A DNA stretch of 37,988 nucleotides from Nitriliruptorales bacterium (GTDB taxonomy: Bacteria; Actinomycetota; Nitriliruptoria; Euzebyales; JAHELV01), in the NCBI GenBank assembly GCA_024644015.1, contig JAHELV010000039.1, forward strand, positions 1 to 37,988. The letters are read 5' to 3'. The position numbers and the translations under genes were made by a program. The number at the start of each line of letters is the position of its first letter. The stretch's first letter is position 1. This document shows positions 15,263 through 22,941 of this stretch, piece after piece. The notes under the pieces are model-generated. The model had not been told where the DNA came from and did no database searches. It was given only the letters and a program-made list of their open reading frames with translations.

Positions 15263-16084
15263 GTGACACCCCCGATCATCGAGGTCGACGACGTGTCGCG
15301 CTCGTACCGACTGGGAGATCGCACCGAGGGGGTGGCGGCGCTGCGCGGCGTGTCCTTCGAGGTCCAGCCGGGCGAGTTCGTCGCCATCGTCGGGCCCAGC
15401 GGCTCGGGCAAGTCGACGCTGCTCAACCTGCTCGGGGCGCTCGACCGGCCGACCAGCGGCACGGTCCGCATCGACGGCCGCGACGTGGCCACGCTGTCGG
15501 ACACACAGCTCGCGCGACTGCGCAACGCCGAGATCGGTTTCGTCTTCCAGCAGTTCCACCTGCTCGCGCGGACCTCGGCGCGCGACAACGTCGCGCTACC
15601 GCTGGTCTACGCCGGCGTCGGCCGCCGCGAACGGGTCGAGCAGGCAGCCCAGGCGCTGCAGGCCGTCGGACTGGGTCACCGGCTCGACCACCATCCGACC
15701 GAGCTGTCGGGAGGAGAGCAGCAGCGGGTGGCCATCGCCCGCGCCGTGGTCACCGCGCCCCGGATCATCCTGGCCGACGAGCCGACCGGTAACCTCGACA
15801 CCGCGACCGGCGACGACGTGATGGGGTTGCTCGAGCGGCTGAACGCCGAGCGTGGGGCGGCGCTGATCGTCATCACGCACGACATGGAGATCGCCGGTCG
15901 CGCTCCGCGCCAGATCCGGTTGCGCGACGGCGTGGTCGAACACACCTCGGTCGTCTCACCGGGATCCGGTCCGCCACCCGCCGCGCGCGGCCGGCCCGCG
16001 CTCCGCGCGACCGACCGTGCCCTCCAGGCAGGTCGCGGTCCCGCGCAGCGACCACAGCCCGACGTTCCCGGTGACCGTTCGTGA
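15263..16084 (+). CDS. MacB/LolD-type ABC transporter ATPase
   Basis: 273 residues from the GTG at 15263, eight bases after the adaptor stop. Starts inside the adaptor gene (ATG 15218, ATG 15233, GTG 15260) are possible, and the exact start is uncertain. Motifs: Walker A GPSGSGKST, Q-loop FVFQQFHLL, signature LSGGEQQRVAIARA, Walker B IILADEPTGNLD and switch VITHD. The ADEPTGNLD form is characteristic of the MacB/LolD/FtsE subfamily, which works by mechanotransmission rather than classical transport. After residue 230 the protein ends in a Pro/Arg-rich tail with no domain. The stop overlaps the permease start by GTGA. Confidence 0.93.
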   Translation: MTPPIIEVDDVSRSYRLGDRTEGVAALRGVSFEVQPGEFVAIVGPSGSGKSTLLNLLGALDRPTSGTVRIDGRDVATLSDTQLARLRNAEIGFVFQQFHLLARTSARDNVALPLVYAGVGRRERVEQAAQALQAVGLGHRLDHHPTELSGGEQQRVAIARAVVTAPRIILADEPTGNLDTATGDDVMGLLERLNAERGAALIVITHDMEIAGRAPRQIRLRDGVVEHTSVVSPGSGPPPAARGRPALRATDRALQAGRGPAQRPQPDVPGDRS

Positions 16085-17265
16085 GCTTCCGTGAGTCCAT
16101 ACGGATCGCCCTGACGGCCATCCGCGCCAACCGGCTGCGGTCGGGACTGACCGTGCTGGGCGTCGTGATCGGCGTCCTGTCGGTCGTGCTGCTGGTGGCT
16201 GTCGGCTCGGGCGCCCGCGCAGCGGTGACGGCCGGCGTCGAGGACCTTGGCTCCAACCTGCTGCTGGTCGTACCGGGCACGTTCGAGTTCGGTCAGGCGC
16301 CGACGCGGAGCCAGTTCATCCTCGACGACGTCGAGGACCTGGCGCGGCAGCTGCGCGACCGGGCCACGGTGACCGGCAGCATCGCCAGCGGCGAGCGCGT
16401 ACGCAGCGACTCCGGCGCGGCGTTCACCAGCGTCATCGGCGTCACCGCCGACTTCGAGGACGTGGTGAACCGGCCGATCGCCCGTGGCGAGTTCATCAAC
16501 GAGTCCGATGTCGCGACCGCGCGCCGGGTGGCCGTCCTCGGCGCATCCGCCGCCGACGGCCTGTTCGGTGGCATCGACCCGATCGCCCGGCAGGTGACGG
16601 TCGGCGGCCTGCGGTTCCGGGTCATCGGGACCGTCGAGCCGCTCGGGACGGCCCTGGGCGTCGACCGCGACAGTCAGATCTACGTTCCGCTGACCGCCGC
16701 GCAGCGGCTGTTCGGCATCCGCACGATCGACACCCTGTTCGTGCGTGCCGACGACCGCGCCGATCTCGGCGCGGTGTCGACGACCGTCGAGGGGGTACTC
16801 GGCGAGCGGTTCGGCACCGACGAGTTCAGCATCCTGTCGCAGGACGAGATCCTGGGGGTCGCGGGGCGCATCCTCGACACGCTGACACTCGTGCTCGCCG
16901 CGATCGCGGGCATCAGCCTGCTCGTCGGCGGCATCGGGGTGAGCAACATCATGCTGGTCTCGGTCAGCGAGCGGACCCGCGAGATCGGGCTGCGCAAGGC
17001 GCTCGGTGCGCGGACGCGTGAGATCACGCGCCAGTTCCTGGTCGAGGCCATCGTGCTGTGCGGCATCGGCGGCGTGCTCGGCGCCGGTGGTGGTGTCGGG
17101 CTGTCCTACCTCGCTGACCGCTTCACGCCTGTTCCGTCGCAGGTCACAGGCTGGAGTGTCGCCCTGGCGTTCGGCGTGAGCGTCGCCGTGGGCGTGATCT
17201 TCGGGGTCTTTCCCGCGCGGCGCGCCGGACGGCTCGATCCGGTGACGGCACTGCGACGCGAGTGA
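16081..17265 (+). CDS. MacB-like ABC transporter permease
   Basis: 394 residues. One N-terminal helix (about 20-45, preceded by RANRLRSGLTVLGVVIG) is followed by a large extracytoplasmic MacB-core domain (about 50-260). Three C-terminal helices of the FtsX domain lie near 270-297, 322-347 and 355-382. The motif SERTREIGLRKALGARTREI between helices is diagnostic of the MacB/FtsX family, and PARRAGRLDPVTALRRE closes the protein. The GTG overlaps the ATPase stop. Together with adaptor and ATPase it forms a complete tripartite-type MacAB system adapted to a monoderm cell. Confidence 0.94.
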   Translation: MSFRESIRIALTAIRANRLRSGLTVLGVVIGVLSVVLLVAVGSGARAAVTAGVEDLGSNLLLVVPGTFEFGQAPTRSQFILDDVEDLARQLRDRATVTGSIASGERVRSDSGAAFTSVIGVTADFEDVVNRPIARGEFINESDVATARRVAVLGASAADGLFGGIDPIARQVTVGGLRFRVIGTVEPLGTALGVDRDSQIYVPLTAAQRLFGIRTIDTLFVRADDRADLGAVSTTVEGVLGERFGTDEFSILSQDEILGVAGRILDTLTLVLAAIAGISLLVGGIGVSNIMLVSVSERTREIGLRKALGARTREITRQFLVEAIVLCGIGGVLGAGGGVGLSYLADRFTPVPSQVTGWSVALAFGVSVAVGVIFGVFPARRAGRLDPVTALRRE

Positions 17266-17371
17266 CCCGGTGTGAGGGCCGGCGGCAGTCGTACGACGGC
17301 CGTCCTCGCGACGCGAGCCGGGGCCTCGTCGCGGTGGGCACAATGGCAGCGACAGCCTGCGAGGAGAGCCG

Positions 17372-18532
17372 ATGACCACCGCGCTGATCTGGGGCGACGA
17401 GCACCTGCGCTACGATTTCGGCCCGCACCACCCACTCAAGCCCATCCGGGTCGAGCTGACCGTCGGCCTCATCAGGGCATGCGGCCTGCTCGACGAACCA
17501 GACGCCGACATTCGACCGCCGGCGCCGTTCACGACAGACGACGTGCTGCGTATGCACGACGCGGCCTACGTCGAGGCGGTGATCGCCGCCTCGAAGAACC
17601 CACGGGACCATCGCGCGTACGAGTTCGGTCTGGGGCTCGGCGACAACCCGACGTTCGCCGGCATGCACGAAGCGTCGCTCGAGGTGTGTGGCGCGTCGGT
17701 CTCGGCCGCCGCGGGCGTGTGGAACGGCGACGTCTCGCACGCGTTCAACCCGTCCGGCGGGCTGCATCACGCGATGCGCGACCGGGCGTCGGGCTTCTGC
17801 ATCTACGATGATCCGGTCGCGGCGATCGACTGGCTGCTCGACCACGGGGCGCAGCGCGTGGCCTACGTCGACGTCGACACCCACCATGGCGACGGCGTGC
17901 AGGCGTTCTACTACGCCGACCCCCGGGTGCTCACGATCAGCCTCCACGAGTCTGGCCGCTACCTGTTTCCCGGCACGGGGTTCACCGACGAGATCGGCGA
18001 GGGCGACGCACGCGGCACCGCGCTGAACGTCCCGCTGCCGCCGGGTACCACCGGTGATATCTGGCTGTCCGCATTCGACGCCGTGGTGCCGACAGCGGTT
18101 GACGCGTTCGCGCCCGACGTGCTGGTCACCCAGCTCGGCTGTGACACCCATGCGACCGACCCTCTGGCCCACCTCGCGCTGGTCACCGACGACTACATGC
18201 GGATCGCGACCCGCCTGCATGAGCTCGCCCACCGTCGCGCGGACGGCCGGTGGGTCGCGCTGGGTGGTGGCGGCTATCAGTTGGCCACCGTGGTGCCACG
18301 TGCGTGGACGATCTACTTCGCCGAGCTCACTGGTGGCGACCTGCCGCACGAGCTGCCGTGGACGTGGCTGGCGCACGCCGAGGAGGCCACCGGCGTCCGC
18401 CCACCCGGTCTGTTCACCGACCCGCCGGTGCTGCTGCCTCCCGAACGCGAGGCGCGGCTGCGGCGCACGACTGACGCAACGGTCGAGGAGCTCAAGCGAC
18501 TGGCGTTCGACGAGCTCGCACGCCATACCTAG
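17372..18532 (+). CDS. acuC: AcuC-like class I/II-type deacetylase (histone deacetylase fold)
   Basis: 386 residues. The zinc-hydrolase residues of the arginase/deacetylase fold are all visible: His132-His133 (GGLHHAM), Asp169 and His171 (YVDVDTHHGDGVQ), Asp258 (QLGCDTHATDP) and the catalytic Tyr302 in GGGGYQ. The substrate-loop block GTGFTDEIGEGDARG is also typical. Relatives remove acetyl groups from acetyl-CoA synthetase and other lysine-acetylated proteins, or from acetylpolyamines. AcuC is the best match for this length and for the actinobacterial neighbourhood. A ribosome-binding site GAGGAG precedes the ATG. The phosphatase gene follows after 108 bases. Confidence 0.88.
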   Translation: MTTALIWGDEHLRYDFGPHHPLKPIRVELTVGLIRACGLLDEPDADIRPPAPFTTDDVLRMHDAAYVEAVIAASKNPRDHRAYEFGLGLGDNPTFAGMHEASLEVCGASVSAAAGVWNGDVSHAFNPSGGLHHAMRDRASGFCIYDDPVAAIDWLLDHGAQRVAYVDVDTHHGDGVQAFYYADPRVLTISLHESGRYLFPGTGFTDEIGEGDARGTALNVPLPPGTTGDIWLSAFDAVVPTAVDAFAPDVLVTQLGCDTHATDPLAHLALVTDDYMRIATRLHELAHRRADGRWVALGGGGYQLATVVPRAWTIYFAELTGGDLPHELPWTWLAHAEEATGVRPPGLFTDPPVLLPPEREARLRRTTDATVEELKRLAFDELARHT

Positions 18533-18558
18533 ATGTGCTGTTCACACCGCCCATCTAG
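18529..18558 (+). terminator. Inverted repeat over the acuC stop codon
   Basis: CTAGATG (18529-18535) and CATCTAG (18552-18558) are perfect inverted repeats of 7 bp, 16 bases apart, and the first arm contains the acuC TAG stop. No U-tract follows. It may be a weak terminator or end-of-message hairpin. Confidence 0.3.
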
Positions 18559-18640
18559 CTGACGGCACCGTGTCGAGCCGGACGGCAGTCTGGCCGGTAC
18601 GGGCATCCATCCCGCACCTGGAAGGCGTGATCCCACCGCG

Positions 18641-19420
18641 ATGACCATTGACCTGGAGGCCGCCGTCGGCTCCCATCTGATCCGCTCACGTCTGGCCGGG
18701 TCGGTGCAGACGAGCCCGCGGAACACCGTCAACAACTGCCACAGGCTCGTGCGGGGCGACGTCGACCACACGTTCGGTCTGGCTGACTGGCGTGACGCGA
18801 CGGTCGATGAGACGGTCGCCGCCGTGCAGCAGATCTGCGGCGGTGATCCGCTGCACGCCGACGACCCCGATGGACCGGGCTGGATCGAGCCTGATGCGGC
18901 GCTGGCGGGCATCGCGGCGCACCGCAGGCGGCTGCGTGACGCCGCCGACTCGGGTGGGGTCCGGGCGCTGTTCGCGACCGGCCATCCCACCGGTCTCCTG
19001 CCGCACTACCAGGCACTCGCCCGCAGCCTGCAGAACGCCGGCAGCGTGCTGTTGTCACCGCTGGACGATGAGTGGATCGACTGGGACCGCACCGGTCGCC
19101 GCCTGGGCATCAGGTTCCTCGACGGCGTCGCGTGCGTGTTCGACGGGGGGTCGCTGCGCCACAGCCATCGCAGTGTGTTCATGGAGGCGATGCTGCAGGC
19201 GGTGGGGCCCGACAACGTCGATCTGGTCGTCGGCGACCACGGCATGGCGGGCACGGCCATCGCGGCCGGGTTGCCCACCCTGTCCATAGCCGACGTCAAC
19301 GACCCCGCGCTGCCGCTGGCCCAGGTCCGCGGACGCACCGACGGCGTCCTGGCGATCGACGACAACCTCCCACCAGCCCTCTTCGTGCCCGTCACCGCCG
19401 CGATGCTTGATTGGCGGTAG
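18641..19420 (+). CDS. Phosphatase-like protein of the actinobacterial acuC/proC neighbourhood
   Basis: 259 residues. It matches in layout a family annotated only as phosphatase in streptomycetes and relatives. The blocks are HLIRSRLAGSV at the N-terminus, a TFGLADWRD segment, FATGHPTGLLPHY, GGSLRHSHRS, VVGDHGMAGTAIAAG, and a terminal DVNDPALPLAQVRG / IDDNLPPALF stretch. Conserved His and Asp residues in GHP, SHRS and DHGMAG are candidate metal or catalytic residues; the reaction is not established. GGAAGG lies 15 bases before the ATG. The last 12 codons and the TAG stop are inside the first unit of a 90-bp tandem repeat, so further copies carry a silent duplicate of the gene's end. Confidence 0.75.
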   Translation: MTIDLEAAVGSHLIRSRLAGSVQTSPRNTVNNCHRLVRGDVDHTFGLADWRDATVDETVAAVQQICGGDPLHADDPDGPGWIEPDAALAGIAAHRRRLRDAADSGGVRALFATGHPTGLLPHYQALARSLQNAGSVLLSPLDDEWIDWDRTGRRLGIRFLDGVACVFDGGSLRHSHRSVFMEAMLQAVGPDNVDLVVGDHGMAGTAIAAGLPTLSIADVNDPALPLAQVRGRTDGVLAIDDNLPPALFVPVTAAMLDWR

Positions 19421-19617
19421 GTCGGGCGGTGACGGTCCGGCGTGTGTTTCGTGGAACCAGGCTCCGCGAAGTTCGTGCCCGTCACCGCCGCGATGCTTGA
19501 TTGGCGGTAGGTCGGGCGGTGACGGTCCGGCGTGTGTTTCGTGGAACCAGGCTCCGCGAAGTTCGTGCCCGTCACCGCCGCGATGCTTGATTGGCGGTAG
19601 GTCGGGCGGTGACGGTC
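19382..19617. repeat. 90-bp tandem repeat, about 2.6 copies, carrying the phosphatase 3' end
   Basis: Units begin at 19382, 19472 and 19562 and appear identical; the third is cut off at 19617. Each unit holds the last codons and stop of the phosphatase gene, then an 11-bp inverted repeat CCGTCACCGCC (19389-19399) and GGCGGTGACGG (19425-19435) around the stop. A second small hairpin follows (TTCGTGGA with TCCGCGAA). An internal GGCGGT (19413-19418) could pair alternatively with ACCGCC. The array ends three bases before the stop of the convergent anti-sigma gene, so it may act as a bidirectional terminator. Confidence 0.95.
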
Positions 19618-19620
19618 GCG

Positions 19621-20304
19621 CTACGCCGTTGGCTCGAGCGGGCCGCGCAGCACGCTGTCCGTCGAGTGCGTCGGATCGCCGTCGAGTGGCTCGCGGGAGA
19701 CGTCGACCACCGAGTAGACGTCGGTGTCGATGACGGACGGGATGTCGTATCGGGTGCGGTCATCGATCGGGCCGAGCGAAACGAGTTGGGTGCCGTCCTC
19801 GTTCAGCAGCCACAGCTCGTAATATCCGTCGATCGCCGGCAGCGCTGGTGCGTCGACGGTCAGCGTTCGCTGGTCGCCGTCCGCAAAGAGCACAGCGTGG
19901 GCCTCGGCCACCTGTGTCAGCGGCTCGAGGGCTGCCTCGGCGACCACTGAACCGGGTTGATTGAACTGGAGCAGCGCCGCAGCGGCGACCACCACCACGG
20001 CGATCAGTGCGGCGGCAACCGCCCACGACTGGCGCCACACGGGGCGCGTTGGCAGTGGTGTCACGGTGGACAGCTCACCAGCTGCACTCAGTTCGTGGAC
20101 CACGCGGTCCCAGACGGCTTCAGGTGGCGCCGGAGGCGTCTCGTCGGGCCGTGCGAGCCGGGCACGAGCGGATACCGCACGCAGGATGCTCACCTCGCGA
20201 CGGCACCGCGCACAGGCGTCGAGGTGCGTCTCATCGTCAGCGTCGGCGAGGTCGGGCTCCAACGCCAACGCCGCCAGGTGGTCAGGATGCAGGTGGCTCA
20301 TCAT
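19621..20304 (-). CDS. RskA-like anti-sigma factor
   Basis: 227 residues. The N-terminal zinc anti-sigma motif H-x3-C-x2-C is in THLDACARCRRE. A single membrane helix covers roughly residues 95-115 (a run beginning SWAVAAALIAVVVV). The extracytoplasmic part is the RskA domain with ALPAIDGYYELWLLNEDG, SLGPID and a DVSREPLDGDPTHSTDSVL end. Such proteins hold an ECF sigma factor at the membrane until regulated proteolysis releases it. The cognate sigma gene is upstream on the same strand, separated by an unusually long 127-base gap containing a palindrome. The gene ends next to the 90-bp tandem repeat. The start could be 20304 or the adjacent ATG at 20301. Confidence 0.88.
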   Translation of the reverse strand: MMSHLHPDHLAALALEPDLADADDETHLDACARCRREVSILRAVSARARLARPDETPPAPPEAVWDRVVHELSAAGELSTVTPLPTRPVWRQSWAVAAALIAVVVVAAAALLQFNQPGSVVAEAALEPLTQVAEAHAVLFADGDQRTLTVDAPALPAIDGYYELWLLNEDGTQLVSLGPIDDRTRYDIPSVIDTDVYSVVDVSREPLDGDPTHSTDSVLRGPLEPTA

Positions 20305-20342
20305 CTAGGTGTTCGTTTCAGCGAGCGGTCTGGACGCGGCAA

Positions 20343-20363
20343 CTGCCTGCTGATCAGCGGCAG
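20343..20363. promoter_or_regulatory. Palindrome between sigma and anti-sigma genes
   Basis: CTGCC-T-GCTGATCAGC-GGCAG: a perfect 10-bp palindrome flanked by matching 5-base arms with one bulged base. It lies in the 127-base gap between the ECF sigma and RskA-like genes. It may be an operator or an mRNA hairpin that lowers anti-sigma expression. Function is inference. Confidence 0.35.
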
Positions 20364-20431
20364 GACCGTACGCTTGCCTGCGTGCGGTGGGGCCCGGCCC
20401 GGGGTCGGCGTGGGCGCCGTGCGCTCGGCGC

Positions 20432-21025
20432 TCATTGCGTCAGCGATTCTGGTTCGAGGAAGCGACGCAACCGTTGCAGACCCCGGCGGGCGTGGCTCTT
20501 GACCGTGCCCAGGGGCATCCCGAGCTTCTCCGCGATCTGCTGGTGTGTGAGGTCATCGTAGAAGGCGAGCTCGAGCACGTGCTGCTGCTCGGGACGCAGC
20601 CAGTTGAGCGCCTCCGCGACCAACAGCCGGTCGGCGGTGCGGGTCGCTTCGTCGTCGACGTCCGGCCGGGGATCGTCGACGATCGGCCGGCGCTCGCGTT
20701 CGAGGCGCCGGAGCCGGTCGATCGCCTTGTATCGGGCGATGCCGAGCAGCCATGTCAGCAGGCTGGCCCTCGTCGGGTCGTACTGGTGCCGCTGCCGCCA
20801 GGCGGACACAAACACCTGTTGAGCCAGATCCTCGGCGTCTTCGTTGGACGGCAGCATGCGCCGCCCGTAGGCATAGACGGCGCCGCCACAGGTGTCGAAC
20901 GCGGCGCGGAGCACGGCGGGGTCGTCGCCGCCGAAACGTGACTCGACGTCGGCCTCGAGCGGCGTGCGTGACCACAGCAGCTCAGTTCTGTCAGTGGTGT
21001 TGTCGCCTTGCCGCCGTTCGGCCAT
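20432..21025 (-). CDS. ECF-family RNA polymerase sigma factor (SigK-like)
   Basis: 197 residues. Region 2 spans about residues 45-105 (SNEDAEDLAQQVFVSAWRQ, then LTWLLGIARYKAIDRLRR). Region 4 spans about 135-190 (LTHQQIAEKLGMPLGTVKSHARRGLQRLR). The region 4 sequence and the RskA partner point to the SigK-like ECF group. It starts 14 bases after the sortase stop on the same strand, so sortase, sigma and anti-sigma probably form one transcript. This suggests the sigma factor regulates or senses surface-protein assembly. Direct targets are not visible. The promoter-like motif of the first sigma operon was not seen here. Confidence 0.92.
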   Translation of the reverse strand: MAERRQGDNTTDRTELLWSRTPLEADVESRFGGDDPAVLRAAFDTCGGAVYAYGRRMLPSNEDAEDLAQQVFVSAWRQRHQYDPTRASLLTWLLGIARYKAIDRLRRLERERRPIVDDPRPDVDDEATRTADRLLVAEALNWLRPEQQHVLELAFYDDLTHQQIAEKLGMPLGTVKSHARRGLQRLRRFLEPESLTQ

Positions 21026-21039
21026 GTGCGGGCCGTCTG

Positions 21040-21771
21040 CTAATCGGCTGGTTTGGCGAGCACGACCAGGTTGTCGCGGTAGTGGCGGCTGGAGGAGTCG
21101 AACTCGCCGCCGCAGGTGATCAATGCGAGGCGCGCCGGGCCATCGCGTCGGAACAGCTTGCCGGTCGGCAGCTCCACCTTCGGGATCTGCCGGACCTCGT
21201 GGACCACGAATGTGCGGCTCGTGCCGTCGCTCATGCCGACCTCGACGACATCGCCCGGGTCCAGGGCGTCGAGGTCATAGAAGACGCCCTTGCCCTGCGT
21301 GCGGTTGTCGATGTGCGCGGTCAGCACTGCGGAGCCTTCGGGCTCTCCAGGCGCCGGGCCGTACTCGTACCAGCCGATCCGGGAGACGTCCGTGGGGATC
21401 TCCATCGACCCGTCCGGCTCGATGCCGACGGCATCGATCGGCGAGTCGCTGATGCCGATCGCGTCGACGCGGAGCTGAGTGGGTGACGGTTCCTGCTCGG
21501 CGTTGACGTCATCGAGGAGCGCTGACTTGGTGTCGACCTTCGGCGGCGAAGGTGTGGCCGTCCTGGGTTCCGCCGTGTCGTCGGCCGGTGTTGGCGTCGG
21601 CGTCGGCGTCGGTGCCGGTGTGGCCTGCGGCGTCGCCGTGTCGCTGGCCGCGGTGAGCTCGACCGGTGTGTCGGCCAACAGCATCGTCGCGCCCGCGCCG
21701 ATCACCGCGGCGAGGATGGCCGCGGTGATCGTCCAGGCGATCATTCGGTGGGTCAGCACTGCTCCCAGCAT
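21040..21771 (-). CDS. Class F sortase
   Basis: 243 residues from the ATG at 21771. A GTG at 21825 would lie inside a 14-bp stem-loop, so it is not preferred. An N-terminal membrane anchor (about 10-33) is followed by a Thr/Pro-rich linker with (TP)n repeats (about 48-78), encoded by short GGCGTC-type DNA repeats. The catalytic beta-barrel has His153 (VLTAHIDNR), Cys220 (ALITCGG) and Arg232 (HYRDN), the sortase triad. Sortases join surface proteins to the cell wall or to each other. The DUF4397 exported protein lies just upstream on the same strand but lacks a visible LPXTG, so its substrate status is unclear. ECF sigma and anti-sigma genes follow. Confidence 0.9.
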   Translation of the reverse strand: MLGAVLTHRMIAWTITAAILAAVIGAGATMLLADTPVELTAASDTATPQATPAPTPTPTPTPADDTAEPRTATPSPPKVDTKSALLDDVNAEQEPSPTQLRVDAIGISDSPIDAVGIEPDGSMEIPTDVSRIGWYEYGPAPGEPEGSAVLTAHIDNRTQGKGVFYDLDALDPGDVVEVGMSDGTSRTFVVHEVRQIPKVELPTGKLFRRDGPARLALITCGGEFDSSSRHYRDNLVVLAKPAD

Positions 21772-21793
21772 TGCGCGTCGGTGGGGAACGTGG

Positions 21794-21834
21794 TGACCGG
21801 GCGTGGAAGGTGGATCACCGTCCACGCCCGGTCA
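21794..21834 (-). terminator. 14-bp stem-loop between DUF4397 and sortase genes
   Basis: TGACCGGGCGTGGA (21794-21807) pairs perfectly with TCCACGCCCGGTCA (21821-21834). The 13-base loop contains GGTG-GAT-CACC, which can add four more base pairs. It lies 19 bases after the stop of the DUF4397 gene. No U-tract is present. It probably ends or limits transcription of that gene before the sortase. Confidence 0.75.
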
Positions 21835-21852
21835 GTACTGCGGGTGCTCGTC

Positions 21853-22668
21853 CTAGCGGCGGGAGAGCACGGCGCGGCGCACGCCGGCACCGGCGCCCAG
21901 CAGTGCGATCGACGCGAGTGCGATCGCCCACGGCAGCTGCGCGGCGCGCTGCTGCTCGGCGGCCTTCAGGCCGCCCAGGCCGGACTCGACGCCCGTTGGC
22001 GCCTCGTGCAGACCGGAGATGGTCTGGACCAGCAGGTCGAGCGTCCCGTCCTCGGCGCTGCCGATGGCATACACGATGGTGTTGACGCCCTCTGCGAGGT
22101 CGACGTCGGCCGGTCCGATGACCGGGTCGGTCGTGCCTGCCAGTGCGACCGCCGCCTCGATCGTTCCGGCGGGCAGGTCGGCCACGACCTCGTCGCCATT
22201 GGCGAGATCGGTGAACGTCGGCTCTCCGCCAACGAGGATGTCGACCGCGGGTGCGGCGGCGGTGTGGCGGATGGTGACCCGTGCGTCGCCGGCCTTGAGC
22301 TTCGACGTGTCGTTGGCGAACACGCCCAGCGTCGGTGCGCCGTCGGCGTCGAGGTACGCAACGACGGACACGTTCGCGCCGGCCGTCAGGTCCGCGGAGC
22401 CCGTGATGATCGGATCATCGGCGTCAGGGTCCGCGCCAGCCTCGAAGACCTCCATGTCGTACGTGTCCTCGGGCAGTTCCAGCGGGTCGGTTATCGTGCC
22501 GGGCTCGAAGTCCTCCAGTGTCAAGTCCCCGTTGACATAGACATCTACGGTCGCGCCGGGGATGCCGTGCACAACGGTGACCAGACCCGTGTGGGAGCTG
22601 GCCATTGCCGCTGGCGCGAAGACCACCATGAGCGCGATCGCCATCAGTGCGATCAGCCGAGTGCGCAT
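21853..22668 (-). CDS. Exported DUF4397-domain surface protein
   Basis: 271 residues from the ATG at 22668, preceded by GAGAGG six bases upstream. The signal peptide is clear: RTRLIALMAIALMVVFAPA with likely cleavage after AMA. The body has two DUF4397-like repeats beginning VTVVHGIPGATVDVYVNG and VTIRHTAAAPAVDILVGG. The C-terminus ends with a hydrophobic helix (LPWAIALASIALLGAGAG) and a basic tail VRRAVLSRR. That shape matches a sortase sorting signal or a simple membrane anchor, but no LPXTG or LAXTG motif is seen before the helix. It is next to a class F sortase on the same strand, with a strong hairpin between. The molecular role of DUF4397 is not known to me. Confidence 0.88.
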   Translation of the reverse strand: MRTRLIALMAIALMVVFAPAAMASSHTGLVTVVHGIPGATVDVYVNGDLTLEDFEPGTITDPLELPEDTYDMEVFEAGADPDADDPIITGSADLTAGANVSVVAYLDADGAPTLGVFANDTSKLKAGDARVTIRHTAAAPAVDILVGGEPTFTDLANGDEVVADLPAGTIEAAVALAGTTDPVIGPADVDLAEGVNTIVYAIGSAEDGTLDLLVQTISGLHEAPTGVESGLGGLKAAEQQRAAQLPWAIALASIALLGAGAGVRRAVLSRR

Positions 22669-22941
22669 CAAATACCTCTCAGAGTGTCGAAGGTCAGGTT
22701 CGGTAAGGTGTTCGCCCCACCACGCGCGGGTGGATGCACCAACCGCCCTGAGAAGCAACTATCGACGAGGTGAAGGGGCAATACGTGCCACCGCGAGGGG
22801 TCCGGATGGACAGGTACGACGCCGGTCGAGAACAGGTTGCGCGCGTCGGGGGCATGGTTGGCGGGGACCGGGCGGGGCAAGCTTGCGCGTGGACCGGCGA
22901 GCGCTCGACCCGGCTCGCGGCAGCGCCGACCTGGAGGTGTG

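Noticed and set aside
13747-15588. 613-codon minus-strand open frame opposite the MacA-like and ATPase genes
   Set aside because: Antisense to a well-supported lipoprotein adaptor; composition is typical of a mirror frame of high-GC coding DNA.
15676-17379. 567-codon minus-strand open frame opposite the MacB-like genes
   Set aside because: No recognisable domain, and the plus strand carries clear ABC and FtsX motifs.
19382-19617. Possible CRISPR array
   Set aside because: Units are directly adjacent 90-bp identical repeats without variable spacers, and no cas genes are nearby.
19407-19733. Plus-strand frame with 30-residue repeats, and a minus-strand frame (19006-19575) with 31-residue repeats
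   Set aside because: The protein repeats are simply translations of the 90-bp DNA repeat, whose length is divisible by three. No ribosome-binding site or family match supports expression.
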